In this document: positions 34,331 to 46,984 of the stretch, piece by piece
How the letters are laid out: each line of letters begins with the position of its first letter
How positions within the stretch are numbered: position 1 is the first letter of the stretch
Assembly (NCBI GenBank): GCA_946807835.1
Contig: OX327690.1
Span: 6,234,501 to 6,298,500, forward strand
DNA from: Ailanthus altissimus
Taxonomy: Eukaryota > Streptophyta > Magnoliopsida > Sapindales > Simaroubaceae
DNA length: 64,000 nucleotides
Direction: 5' to 3'
Program-made: the position numbers and the translations under genes
The notes under the pieces: generated by a model
What the model saw: only the letters and a program-made list of their open reading frames with translations
What the model was told of the DNA's origin: nothing
The model's database searches: none

Positions 34331-36548
34331 ACTGTGCTGAAGCTTTTATAGCATAGAGTTGTCTATGTTGTGCTAGGCATTCTTCAAGTCGTGCATTTAT
34401 ATTTGGAATTTGATGAAGTATTAACTCGTGACAAACAAGAGCTAAATTTTGACAAACGAGAGCTAAATTTTGTTTGTGGGAGATGACACTTGACCGTCTG
34501 TAATATTAGCTTTCTGAACTTGGTGCCAATCAGAAATCAGTGGAGGAAATTTCTGTGTTAATGTGGGTTAAATTCTTGAGGCATTTTTGAGAGACTTTCT
34601 AGTGAAGGCGCTTGGTGCAGTTTAGGGGGATTGGGCACTGAGAATAGGATTTGAATCATTAGAGAAATTAGTTTTGAGGTGAAGTGATTTGAATATGAAT
34701 GCTGGCACTGCATTAAATAGATAGATAGCTGCATTTAAGGATGCTTGGAGTGGGGAAGATCGTGGCCGTGGGATGATGGTGATTTGTTGTTGGGTCTTGT
34801 GTCTTTGAAACCATAAAAGCAAAGACCTGTGAGTTAAGATATGGGAACAAAGCGGACACTAGAATCTGAGATTTTTCATAACATACATTTTTTCACATTT
34901 TCTTTACCTCTGGTTTAAGCAATCAGCTTAAGAATTAATCCATCTCTTGGCAAATGTAAAGAGTTTTGAAAGTACATTAATGGCAGGCTGAAAAACAATT
35001 TCAATAAAAAAATTTAAAATATTTTTTAAATAAAATTTTAAAATTTTTCATCTTAAATAATATATTAAATAATTATTTAATAATATAATAATAATTTTAA
35101 AAATTATAATATTTTATTATTTAATAATTATTTAATATATATTGACAATGAGTTAGAATTTATGACATTATATTTTTTTACATAATATTTTATATAATTT
35201 AAAATAAAAAATTAAAATAATATTTAAAAAATATAATATTACTCTTTTAATAATTATCTATCATTTCAATCATCTCAAATAAATAATATTTAAATATATA
35301 TAAATTTATATATCAATTAATGTACCATTAAATAAATTACTATCATGTGTTAAGTGACGACTAAATTTATTATCTTATTATTAATGTGATCAATATCACC
35401 TGACTTTGTATGTGTAGTATTACTTGCAAAAAAAAAAAAAAAAAAATTTATGCAAAAACTTAAAATGGTAGCCCGTGAGAATTAAAGTTCATGTCATGAA
35501 TTTTAGGAGATATTTGCAATTATTGTCATAATCGTGTTCTGTAACGAAGTTTAGAATAAATGAAGTTTGTCAATGTGTTGATCGAAATTCAAAGGAGATG
35601 AGTAAAATTTCACAAGGAATAATCAAACCTAAAATATTGAAAACACTGCCAGTCTCTACAAATTATGACATCCGTTTAAATTATTGACATTTCCATGTGA
35701 TCTATCAAACTCTTTTTAGTCTCTTCGTCTCTCTTTTTCTCCACATAGTTTGGAAAATATTAGTTTTAATTTCGGCCATTTTCTTTCACAAAAATCCTAA
35801 GAATTTTCTTGGATAAAACACCAAAACAGAAGTTTAAAAAAAAGTAAAATTTTAAGGGAAAAAGTAATGAGAGGTTTAGTTGGGTTGAACAATTGGATTT
35901 TTTTTTAAAAAAAATTATTAGTTTAATATTATTTTTATGTACTCGTTTTAATAAGTTAATGATAAACGGTTCACAATAGAGAGATTTGAATTTGAGACTT
36001 TCACTCAAATCTCTATTTGAATTTGAGACTTTCACTAAATTTGAGGAATAAATATATTGTGAACTAATAATACCTTTTTTTTTTATTATAAACTTCCATT
36101 AGATTTCATTAACATAGGATTCACTGTCTTGTCTATTAAAATACTAGGATAAAAATAAATTGATCTTTTTTTTTTTTGAGAAAAGATGTGAAATTCTAAC
36201 ACTTAAATAATCTTTTTTAAGGTTAAATTGTAGTTTTTGTAGTTTTAACAAAGTTTTTTTTTTGTTACATGAATTATAAACCAAACCTTTTCTTAATCCT
36301 AACTAATTTTTATAAAAAAATTTTATTACAAAAAATATAAATCAAACTTTCTTTTTCAATTTTAGTATGAACCAAATTTGAATTCTAGATCTCTTACAAG
36401 CTTTATCAATTGAAACAAATTTGCAATAACAAAATTTGAAAAATATATATATATATATTATACTTATATAGTTTTATCATAATTTGATATCTCAACATAT
36501 AGTATTAATTATATAATATCCATGTATAAATATTTTTAATAGTATTAT
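34331..36548. other. AT-rich spacer
   Basis: I see no gene. It has a 20-bp direct repeat (GAGCTAAATTTTGACAAAC region, about 34440-34475) and long A/T-only stretches at 35000-35330. Short ORFs at 34622-34822 and 35766-36035 on the minus strand lack family signatures. Confidence 0.45.
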
Positions 36549-37175
36549 TGGGCCTATTATTAAATGAGCCAAACAGCTTGTGTTTATTTAAGGTCGAGGC
36601 CAAACTTAAGAAGTAAATTTTAGTGTAACACTAAAGCAAATCACGTATTTAGATCAAGTAACCCAACATGCCAACCTATAGACTATAGAAATGGGTTTCA
36701 CAAGGTTGAGGTGAAAATAGATTAAAATTATTATTATATTCAAATTATACCTTAATAAGCTTAATTTTTCTTAAAGGAGTAATTCTCACAAATAAGGGTA
36801 AAATCCTTTAAATTCCTTTTCTAATTTGACTGCATCACGTGTTATAATTGATAAAGAACTCTAATTAAAGACTACTTAATTATGTTATGTGTGCCCATGC
36901 ATAAGTCAAGTATAATTTGGACTAATATACTATAAATAAAGATGATTTGTTCATTTTTAGGCATTGAATTCATTGCTACCCAATTGCATTTGACTCATAA
37001 TATCCTACTTGTCTTTGAAGTACTCCCACACACAAAAGCAACAATTTTCCTGAGCAAAAGCTAACTTAAGTGTCAGAGTGTTTTTTTTTTTTTTTATAGA
37101 ACATCACCAAGTAAAATTATAGAGTATTCAAGGGTAAGAAGGTCAATTCATGAAGTTTTAATTTTGAAACTTTCA
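36549..37175 (+). repeat. Left LTR of the Tat-like element
   Basis: It starts TGGGCCTATTATTAAATGAG and ends AAACTTTCA. A TATA-like ACTATAAATAAAGATG lies near 36932. It pairs with 41196-41835 along its full length, with many substitutions and small indels. Confidence 0.8.
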
Positions 37176-37193
37176 ATGGCGCCATCTGTGGGA
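37176..37193 (+). other. Primer-binding region of the Tat-like element
   Basis: ATGGCGCCATCTGTGGGA directly follows the left LTR. The matching tRNA was not determined. Confidence 0.65.
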
Positions 37194-37734
37194 AACTGAA
37201 ATAAAAAGTGTGTTTTTCTAGCTAAAGAAAATCTCTCAGACCACTATGGCGAACATCAACTATCGCACCATATATACCACAAACACAGGCAATATTGAAA
37301 GCGGAGGCACTGATGCTTCCAATTTATTCAGGTTGAGAAACAATGCCTTTGCCAATATAACTAGGGTTTTAGCTGAGATTTTAAAAGAACTAAAAGAATC
37401 CAAAAGGGAAAACTAAGAGCTAAGAGATCAAGTGACTGCCTTAGAAGGGTTCGAAGACTTCTGGGATGATCTTGAAGGGCTTCCTCCTTGAGAAATAATA
37501 ACAAGAAATCATCAATGAGAAAAATCCTTACATAATGGAAGAAGGAAAGAACTCGCAGAACAGTTCAAAAAGGATAAAAGCAATAGAGCAAAAATGCAAG
37601 ATGGATAGTGGGCAAGAATTTTGGGTGGCAATTCTAAAAAAAGTCACTGAATTGTGTGGATGAAACACAAAGGTCAGAACTGTTGAGGACATAATATCCT
37701 TAGCGTGGAGGCGAATTAGGATTCATTCACAAAA

Positions 37735-38080
37735 GAAATCATAAGAGTAGAAAGATTAAGGAAGTTCATCGTACTAAATTTCTCCTTATACGACGAAATA
37801 GGAGACTTTGAGGAATACACTTTTCACCACAACACGAAAATGATAATGGACTTCTCAGACGATGCCTTGAAGTGCATCATCTTTCCTTCCAACCTTAACA
37901 GTCTTGCTCAAAGCTAGTTCTGTGAAATTCATTACTTAGTACATCCACAATAAAAAAGAGAAAGATGGCATTAGACCAATTCCTAATTAAACAAGGAGAA
38001 ATTGAATCGATTAAAAGCTTCCTAAATCAATTTAATTGCTAACTTAGTGGACTGGGAAGCTATAACACAAAGATAGCCAC
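37735..38080 (+). pseudogene. gag: Decayed gag of the Tat-like element
   Basis: Conceptual translation gives FIVLNFSLYDEIGDFEEYTF, then TKMIMDFSDDALKCIIFPS and NSLAQ, before stop codons appear. These match the order of the retrotransposon-gag core in Tat-lineage elements. Multiple stops and frameshifts make it non-functional. Confidence 0.7.
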
Positions 38081-38656
38081 TTAAATATACTAAAAAGCAA
38101 TTAGACCATGTACACCATACTATAGGTACCTTATTCAAAAGAACTTAACTTTTTTTTTTTTTCAATTAATTAACCAAAAATTTGAGCAATGAATACATGA
38201 AAATGAAGAGGAAGCTACCATAAAAAATGAAGCTTTCTTAATCACAACATGCAAAGGATTAAGAGAGAAGATTATTAGAAGTGACCTATCATTAGGGAAG
38301 ATGATAGATACAAAAAGAGACTGAAATAAATGATTCAATCTACAATACCTATCAAAGAAACCAAACTAAGCACTACATTTTTCACAATGAGCACAGACAT
38401 GACACCAACAATTTTATATCCTTAAGAGGTTAGATAAATGCCCTCATAAGGAAAGGTCATCTAGCATAATTCAGATTAGAGGTAAAACCCAAAAAGGCCA
38501 ACAAAACTGAGGGAAAATCTCCAACATCATGAGACATATTCAAATCAAAGAGGTTTTTGTGTTTAAACACCTTTTCAGATTCCATTTGCTATCATCATAA
38601 TAATTAAACTCATTTTGCTAAATATCTTACTCCATTGTTCTATATACAAGAAAAAG

Positions 38657-39690
38657 AACTTCATTGGAAGGGTCATATACTCTTGCCTTTGAAGTAAATA
38701 CATCAAAAAGACTTCTTTGGAAGGGTTTTATATCGTTGCCTTGGAAGCAAACATATCTAAAAGACTTCCCTAGAAGGGTCCCTTGCTCTTACCTTGGAAT
38801 AAAATAGAATGATAAAACTTCCCTAAAAGAGTCTCGTGCACTTAGCTTGGAAGTGAACAAATTGATAAGTCTTCCCTAAATGGGTTCTATGCTTTCACCT
38901 TGGAAGCAAAAGTGAATTGATAAGACTTCTCTAGAAAGGTCTCATGCCCTTGCCTTAGAAGTAAAACAATTGATAAAATTTTTATAAAAATGTCTCGTGC
39001 TCTTGCCTTTGAAGCAAACACATTAATAAGACTTCCCTAAAAGAGTTTAGCGCCCTTACATAGAAGCAAAAAAATTGATAAGACTTCTTTAAAAGAGTAT
39101 CGTGCTCTTGCCTTAGAATTAAGCATGAATCGATAAGAATTCCCTAGAAAAATTTTATACTCTTACCTTAGAAGTAGATACATCGAAGAGATTTCCATGG
39201 AATGATCATATACCCTTATTTTGTAAACAAATGCATGAAGAAAACTTCTCTAAAAGGGTTCCATACTCTTGACTTAGAAGGAAATACATTAAAAAGACCA
39301 TTATAGAAGGGTCTCATGCTCTTGCCTTAGAAGCAAACATAAATTGATAAGACTTTTATAGAAGGATCTCACACCCTTGTAATATAGCAAACACATTGGA
39401 AAAACTTCCCTGGAAGAGTCTCATACCCTTGCCTTAGTAGCAAATACATTAATAAGACTTCCTTGGAAAGGCCTTATGGCCTTTCTTTAGAAGCAAACAA
39501 ATTGATAAGACTTCCCTAAAAAGATCCCATACCCTTACCTTGTAAGAAAACATACCGAAAATATTTTTCTAAAAGGGTTCCATACCTTTGCCTTAAAAGA
39601 AAAATACCAAAAGTTTTCCTTAGAAGAGTTTAGTACCTTTACCAAGAGATCTTAAGTTATTGAAAGGCATTCTCTAGAAGGACCATATAA
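38657..39690 (+). repeat. Minisatellite, about 53-bp unit, roughly 20 copies
   Basis: Units share GACTTCCCTAGAAGGGTCTC, then a GCCCTTGCCTTAGAAG-like core and an AAACACATTGATAA-like spacer. Copies recur at about 38657, 38710, 38763, 38815, 38870, 38922 and onward to 39667. Divergence between copies is moderate, and the array has no long ORF. It lies in the internal region of the gypsy element, between the gag remnant and the right LTR. Confidence 0.85.
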
Positions 39691-39699
39691 CTAAACAGC

Positions 39700-41195
39700 A
39701 CCCTCCATTGGGAACACAATAGATATTTATAGATTTATACAAATAGAAGTCATTATGTGTTAGATAAACATAAATGCTCTAGGTATTCTTATCTAGTTGA
39801 GTCACATTATATTATAGGACAAGTGTAGGAGGCTCTTACCTTATAGTTATGTCAATTAAAAAAGAGCTATATGTCTTAGGATCACTTTGGAAGTATCAAA
39901 AGACTTTTTTGAAAATGTATAGTGCCTTTATCAAGAAGCACCCATATCAAAAGAGTTTTCAAAAATATAATTCAAAATCCCATCCAAAAATAGAAAGTGT
40001 CATTTATTTCATCTGATTTCTTAAATTTTGCATTTAATTGGAAGCTTGAGAAGTAACACTTTGTTGGACTTTTTATCGCATTTCTAGCTATAGTTTATTG
40101 CAGGAAGAAAAATGAAGGAAGTAACACAAATCATTGAGCACTCCTTCCTCTTTTCGCTTTAATTTCTAGAGGAAAACAAGGCCTTCTAAGTTGCTCGAAA
40201 ATAAAACCGTGAATTGGGCCTTTAAAGTTGCACGAAAATGAGATCGTAAATAGTAAAAGGCCTATTGGGTTGCTACCATTGTCTATAGGAACCTTTATGA
40301 AGATGAAACTAATGAAGAATTAGAAAGGAAAAAAAAATGGGAAAGTCATACTTAGCCAATTTGTTTTCCCTTTTTTGATTTTATATGCATGGAAAAAAGG
40401 CTTACTACTTTTTTACATAATTGCATATATTGTCAAGTATATGACCATGTGATTATTGTATCACATACATGGATGCATTCTTTTTACATGATACTGTTTA
40501 CAAATAAAAGGAATAATATTGTTTCTAGAGCAATTTGACAAAAATGGAAGGACCACAATGAAAATGTCTTAAGAGAATCTAAAAGCTTTGAAATGCACTG
40601 TTTTACTTATTAACTCAAGTCAATCAAAGAATGACATATGGAAGAAGGAAGAAACCATGCATTTGCCCTTTTAAACTGGAAACATCATGAATATTTAGTG
40701 GGAGCTCACTCGGTTTAATGAATGGAAGTTTAAAAAGAGATTTCGTATAGGGGAATTTCTAATATTTACTCCCAGGGAAAATTGGAAAACTAATTTTAGT
40801 TCGTCGAGAAGGAAGGAATTTATATTTTTGGCCATGAAAATTTTTCTTTGGAAAGGAAAGTTAGGATTTTATTTTGAAAACAAATCAACCTGGTTAAAGA
40901 GAGAGGAAATTGTAGAGGAGAAGAGAACTTTTTGAAATTTGAAAGTGAAAAGAGGTTGAAACGAGCAAGAGTTTAAAAAAGAGAGGGAATCTAAAAAACC
41001 ACCCTATCAAATCAAACTCAAATAGAAATTAAAGGGCCTCGTGCACTAAGAACAGTGCCACACATTTAAAAGAAGTCATTTTATTTAAAGGTGACACATG
41101 TCCCATGTTGGATTGTGAAGTGAAGAAATGTGCTCTTCAAGGTTTTGAATTTGGCTAGACCCTAGACCCTTATTCTTTACTTATATGGGGACTTA
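39700..41195 (+). other. Non-coding internal region of the Tat-like element
   Basis: No domain is recognised. Composition is AG-rich near 40900-41000. ATATGGGGACTT immediately before the right LTR is the candidate polypurine tract. Confidence 0.5.
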
Positions 41196-41835
41196 TGTTA
41201 AGCTCATTATTAAATGAGTTTAGCAGTCCGCGCTACTATGTCTCTTTAAGGCCCAAACCAAGCTTAAAAAGTAGATTTCAACCTAATACTAAAGCAAATC
41301 AAGTATTTGGATCATGTAAGCCGGGCTACCAACCCATAGACCTTAGAAATGGGTCCTGTAAGGTTTATTGAAACAATAATGGACTAAAATAACTATTTTA
41401 TTCAAATTATAATTTAATAAGCTTAATTCTTGTTAAAAGAGGAATCCTCTCAAATAGAGGTAAAATCCCTTAGATTTCTTTCATAATTTAACTGCATCAT
41501 GTGTTATAACTAATAAAGAATCCTAATTAAAGACTACTTAATCATGTTGTGTGTGCTCATGCATAATTCAAGTATGATTTAGTATATATACTATAAATAA
41601 AGATGATTTGTTCATTTTTTGGTATCAAATTCATTGCTACTCAGTTACATTCAACTTTGAACATACTCATTGTCTTTGAAGTACTTCTACACATAAAAGC
41701 GCCCATTTTCTCGAGTTAAAACTAAGTTGAGCGTCAAAATATTTTTTTTAAGAGGACTGTACTCTTCAAGTAAAATCGCAGAGTATTCAAAGGCAAGAAG
41801 GTCGATTCATGGAATTTCAATTTTTAGAACTTTAA
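41196..41835 (+). repeat. Right LTR of the Tat-like element
   Basis: It pairs with the left LTR from TGTTAAGCTCATTATTAAATGAG-type start to AGAACTTTAA end. The TG start is kept, but the CA end is mutated. Confidence 0.78.
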
Positions 41836-41922
41836 GGTACTATTACATTATTAATATAATAAATGTATTACCTATTACATAATATAGATCACATAATTGA
41901 ATGTAAACTATATAAATATAAT

Positions 41923-42124
41923 ATGAGTAGTGCTACGCATACTTAGTTAGGATACAAACTTTGTATCCCAAATAATGTATTACCAATTAGTGACTATTAT
42001 TTGTCAAGTAATTGGCTTTTATTTTTTTATTAATATGGTAGTTACACAATACCAATCAACAATTAATACATTGAATACCAAATCACTTAGGATGCAAAGT
42101 TATATCTTATTATGTATTACTCAT
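41923..42124. mobile_element. MITE with about 40-bp imperfect terminal inverted repeats
   Basis: It is 202 bp. The left end ATGAGTAGTGCTAC...GGATACAAACTTTG is mirrored at the right by GGATGCAAAGTTATAT...GTATTACTCAT. Both sides carry ATAAT (41918-41922 and 42125-42129), a perfect 5-bp target duplication. There is no coding capacity. The superfamily is not certain. Confidence 0.7.
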
Positions 42125-42336
42125 ATAATATTACTCCATTGAATAACAATTTGTAAAAGAGATTCTAGGGGATGACTTTGAAAAATTGTCAAATTTGGAT
42201 AAAATAAACTAAAACATTGATCTCTCATTAACTTTTAAGTCTGGTTTTGCATCAATTTGGTTAAAGATTTAATTACATTCAAGATTAGGTAGAAAATTAA
42301 TAAAAAAAATACATTTTACTTATAAATAATTAATAT

Positions 42337-42549
42337 TGTGAGAAATATAATAATTATATATATATTTACTGTAATGGTATAATACAAAGTGAGGCTTTAT
42401 ATAGGTTTTTGACTAACACAAATATGAAAATAGTAATAATATATAAGAAAATAAAATATAACGTAATAATTACAAAGTATAAATAACTTTTTGTATATTT
42501 GGCAGGGATTGATTTACTGGATAAATATATATATCTTTAATATCCATCA
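42337..42549 (-). repeat. 3' LTR of the copia element
   Basis: It reads TGATGGATAT...TTTCTCACA on the minus strand, about 213 bp. It shares AGAAATATAATAA, TATAAGAAAATAAAATATAA and GGATTGATTTACT with the right copy in order. Confidence 0.75.
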
Positions 42550-43696
42550 TTAAACTCAAGATGACACAATAAAAGTAAGTTTGAATTTAGATACTAGCGC
42601 TTGAAAACGTTCAAAGAGAAGGGACTTGGTGAATAGGTTGATCATCAAAAGAGATGGAGTAAAGAGTAACTGTTCCCTGAGAAATATGTGGCAAACAAAG
42701 TGATAACCTGTCTCAATTTGACATCATTGTGCTTAGTCCGCTTATAAAAGACATTATTGTGAGCAATTTGAATTAAACTTTGATTATCCCAATAAAGAGG
42801 TATAGTGTTAAAGTGAGAGATCCTCATATCTTCAAGAAGCAATCGAAGCCAAACAATCTATTGGATAGTATTAGTAAGAGCACAATACTCATCCTTAGTA
42901 CTATAACTTATAGTAGCTGTACGTTTCTTACTCTTTCATGATAAAATATGATCTCCCAAGAAAAGACATAACACATTAGTTGAACGTTAATCGATAATAT
43001 CATTAGCCCAATCAGCAACAACAGAGGCTTGTAACATAAGAGGATAGTGAGTTGAAAAATGAAGCCATAAACGTTTGAGATAGTGTAGAATATGAAGGAC
43101 TGCTGCAGAGTGAGAGGTATAAAGAGCGCAACCATAAATTAACGGACAATATAAATAATATAGGTAATGATTGGCGATAAAGGATGACATCATTAAAAGG
43201 AATTTCATCAGAAGATCAGAGTTTTGTATTATGCTCTAAGAGAGTAGAGGCAGTCTTACTGTTTATTAAACTAACTCTAACAATTAGATTCGATACATAT
43301 TTAGCTCGTGAGAGATAATGCCCAGTAGAATTACACATTACTTCAAGACTAAAAAAAACTAAGAGTGCCAAGGTATTTCATTTCAAAGTGTTGCTAAAGA
43401 AATCGTTAGGAGTAGAAATAGTAATAAGATAATCACTTGTGATAATCATATCATCAACATAGATAAGTAATAGAACACAACCATGAGCTGTTTTGTAAAC
43501 GAAAAAAGCTTAAACATAAAAGCTGGACTAAAAATCATGTTATAGAATAAAGCCACCGAACTTTGCAAACCAGGCACGATGAGCTTATTTAAAGCTGTAT
43601 ATAGTACGATGAAGTTTGCATACCTTGCTTGGGGATATGGGTAATTGGGAAGAGGCTTTATATATACTTCTTCAGTAAGATCTCCATTAAGAAAAA

Positions 43697-43903
43697 CATT
43701 CTTCACATACCTATAAAATAATGTCCAACCACAAACTGCAATAACAATAACAAACTCGAAACAAAAGTAAGTTACGCAATTGGAGCAAGAGTTTCTTCAT
43801 TCTTCACATACCTCTAAAATAATGTCTAACCACAAACTGCAATAACAATAACAAACTCGAAACAAAAATAAGTTACGCAATTGGAGCAAGAGTTTCTTCA
43901 TAC
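43697..43903 (-). repeat. Direct tandem duplication, about 103 bp x2, inside the copia
   Basis: The block from CATTCTTCACATACCT to GGAGCAAGAGTTTCTT occurs twice in a row with four or five differences. It lies just upstream (on the minus strand) of the RT remnant and so arose after the element lost function. Confidence 0.85.
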
Positions 43904-46588
43904 TCAATTTTATTTTTTTGAGTAAAGCCTTTTACAACAAGACGAGATTTATATCTCTCAATAGACCCACAAGACTTCATCTTGATCTTATACACCCATT
44001 TGTAACTAATTGTAGTTTTATTAGGTGAAAGGGTAACAAAATCCTACGTATGCGACTTTTTAATGGCCTGTAATTCTTCTTTTATTGCTTGTTACCAAAT
44101 AAGATTAAAACTAGCCTTAAAATATGACTGAGACTCATAAAGAAAGAATAGTAGAAAAAACAAAATTATGGAGTTTAACAAAAAGCTCTATTACCTGAGA
44201 AGAATGACAAAGAAAAGGTATAGAGAAAGCTTCAAAGGTGTTTAGGGCAGATACTTTAAAGGAGGTAAATAGCTAGAAAGTAGGCATTATATTAGTAGGC
44301 TTACCTGTATGAAACAGAAGAGGTATCTGTATATAAAGCATAGGAAAATAAGTCAACAATAACATTTATAAAGAACTGCTGAATAGATAAAGACACATAA
44401 AGAAAGTTTAACTTATAAAAAAATATTAAATGATAAAACAAATACTACAATACGAGAGATACGAAGGAGGTTAGATATGAAATTCCAACACTTATAACTT
44501 TTATAATCTATCCTATATCCCAAGAAGTAATATAACTGAGTATATGGCTCAAGTTTGGTGTATTTAAATTTTTGAAGTAAAATAAAACAGACACAACCAC
44601 ATACCTTGAAGATACTATAATTAAGTGGGGTTCTATAAAAATGCTCATAAAGTGACTTATTCTCTATAATAGAAAAAGAAACACAATTGATGGTAAAGAC
44701 AATAATCAAGGCTTTTCCCAAAAAAATATTTAGGACAAGAGGAGAGATAAGGAGAGCACGAATATTATTTAAAATACGTTTGTGTTTACATTTAACTCTC
44801 TCATTTTGTTGAAATATTCCAAGATAAGATCTTTTACAAATAGTACCATGCTCCTGTAGAATATTTAAAAAGTTATAAGCTCTATATTCCATACATTATT
44901 AATATGATAATTGACAAGAGAACTGTGTTTTAACAATCTAGGTAAAGTCACAATAAATTTTGATAAGTTTTGGTCATTATTTCATAATAAACAATCATTT
45001 ATATTGAGAATAGTTATCAATGAAATAACAAAATATTTGAATCCTCTCATAGTGGTATTGGGAGAGGAACCTTATATATCAGAATGTATAAGATCAAATG
45101 AAAAACAGTAGTACTATCAGTAAAAAGTAAAGTTGTTGTTTTGCTAAATGGCCATTAGATACCAGAGTGATTGATTGACGTATGACCTAAAAGAGAATAC
45201 CGAAGATGTAATAAAGATGCTTGAAAGGTATATGTTGTAGACGAAGGGTGTAAAGAGGATGAATCTAAAACGATGAGCTCATACAGATAGTCAACCTTAC
45301 GGCCCATCCCAAGCGTTAAACCTATCTTTGGATCCTACACACAACAATCAAAAATAATAAATAAGACATTAAAACTAAGTTTGCATAATTGACTGATAGA
45401 TAAAAGATTTAATGTGAGTTTGAGAATGAGAAACGTGTTAGATAACGAGAGATTGAAGTATAACACTTACCAATGTGACTAACATTTATAAAAAGAAAAT
45501 TTGAATAAAGGGTAAATAAGGTGTCAAATATTTAGATGAGAAAACTGTAGCATCAGAAGTTATGTGACTGTAACATACAAAATTAGAATTACCTAAAACA
45601 CTAAAGGAAGTAGAAATTGAAAGTTTACCTGAGTCCAAGAGGAGTTGACAAAGTAGATATTCAAAATCAATAAAAATGAAGAGTTTATTAGAGTTCGAGA
45701 GAAGTTAGCGAACTAAAAACTCAAGATCATTAGCTAAGTTGGAAGAATGACTCACAATATCTTGAGCAGCAATAATAATAGATTTTATAAAAGAAGCACA
45801 TTGAGATAGTTTCTCTTTGTTAGAACAATCTTTTTCATGATGATCAGGATCAAGCTGTCAACATATTTTACACTTATATGTTGGGCAGTTAAAAATTAGA
45901 TAACTAGGTAAGTAACAATAATGACATGTCTTTGGTAGAGCAGAGTTGATAGAGATATAACACTGAAAAATATCAAACTTAACTATTGTAATAGATCTTA
46001 ATAAATAAGAAGAAAAAAAATATAATTTTAACCCTTCAACTCTTAAAAAATTACAAATTGGTCTCTAAATTTTATAAAATTATAATTTGAACCTAAAATT
46101 TTAATAATTATATAATGACTCCAAAACCTTTATAAATTACAAAATAAACCTAAAAAAATTTAATAATCACAAAATAACCCTTAATTTTTTTTAAAATCAT
46201 AAAAATAGCCCCAAAAGACATTTTTAATTGTATTCTAAAATTTTTGTAAATTATAAAATTAACCTAAAAATATAAACAATTACAATCTAACTTTAAAAAG
46301 TTGAATAGTTTTTTTTATTGCAAATTAGAGGCCGACACCGGGGATGAATAGATTGAAATTTGAGATAATAGCAGACGGTGGCAGAGCCTTTGAACGACTC
46401 GCGCGGGCTATACATCAATCTTCGATTATCGTGATTCTGGTGGCGTATGGACGACCGAGCAGGGCAGTGTCAAATATGACTAATTTTCGACAAACTTCTT
46501 GTAGTGTTTCGGTAAGACTATGGCAAACTTTCAAAAAATTCGACCAGTCTTCCACTAAATAGAAAGTGAAAAAGGTAAAGCTATGATA

Positions 46589-46797
46589 TATGAGAAATAT
46601 AATAACGGTATCTATTTTATTGTAATAATAATACAAAGCACACTTTTATATAAACTTTAAGCTGACATAAATCTGAAATAACAATATATATAAGAAAATA
46701 AAATAAAATATAACATAATAATTACAAAAATAAATATAAATTATGTATATCCGATAAGGATTGATTTACTAGAAATCTATGTCTTAAAAAGTTATAG
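46589..46797 (-). repeat. 5' LTR of the copia element
   Basis: This is the right-hand partner of 42337-42549. The right boundary is approximate because the end is mutated. It lies about 190 bp beyond the UFO stop codon. Confidence 0.65.
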
Positions 46798-46984
46798 AAC
46801 CCTAATTATTAAACAGATTCAAACTTTTAATACATAAAGATACGGTACAGAAAACATAAAACTAATTAAATTCTCGAACACTAACCAAATTAGGTCATTA
46901 GGCCAACTACTACTGCTGCTGTTGCTTTTTTTTTTTAAAAACAATTATCACTTTAAAGTACATAATTTTCAATTGGCACAGCAG

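Larger units (their letters stand above)
36549..41835 (+). mobile_element. Old Tat-like Ty3/gypsy element with gag remnant only
   Basis: Two clearly related but strongly diverged LTRs (36549-37175 and 41196-41835) enclose about 4 kb. A TGGCGCCATCTGTGGGAA sequence two bases after the left LTR is the usual primer-binding region of Tat-type gypsy elements. Decayed gag is visible near 37760-37920 (NFSLYDEIGDFEEYTFHHNTK; DDALKCIIFP). I found no RT, RNase H or integrase. A 53-bp minisatellite occupies about 1 kb. It is either a gag-only non-autonomous element or a deleted one. A target-site duplication was not identified. Confidence 0.8.
42337..46797 (-). mobile_element. Decayed Ty1/copia element, minus orientation
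   Basis: Short related LTRs flank a ruined copia polyprotein on the minus strand. From 5' to 3' (right to left) one finds a gag zinc-knuckle/protease region (45600-45920, LLLDSG), integrase (44892-44413, TKLEPYTQLYYFLGYRIDYK and RISRIVVF), reverse transcriptase start (43706-43446, MKNVFLNGDLTEEVYIKPLP) and RNase H (42842-42645, PLYWDNQSLIQIAHNN). Domain order with integrase before RT is diagnostic of copia; motifs resemble the Ale/Retrofit type. Many stops and frameshifts indicate old age. A 100-bp direct duplication lies at about 43697-43903. Confidence 0.88.
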
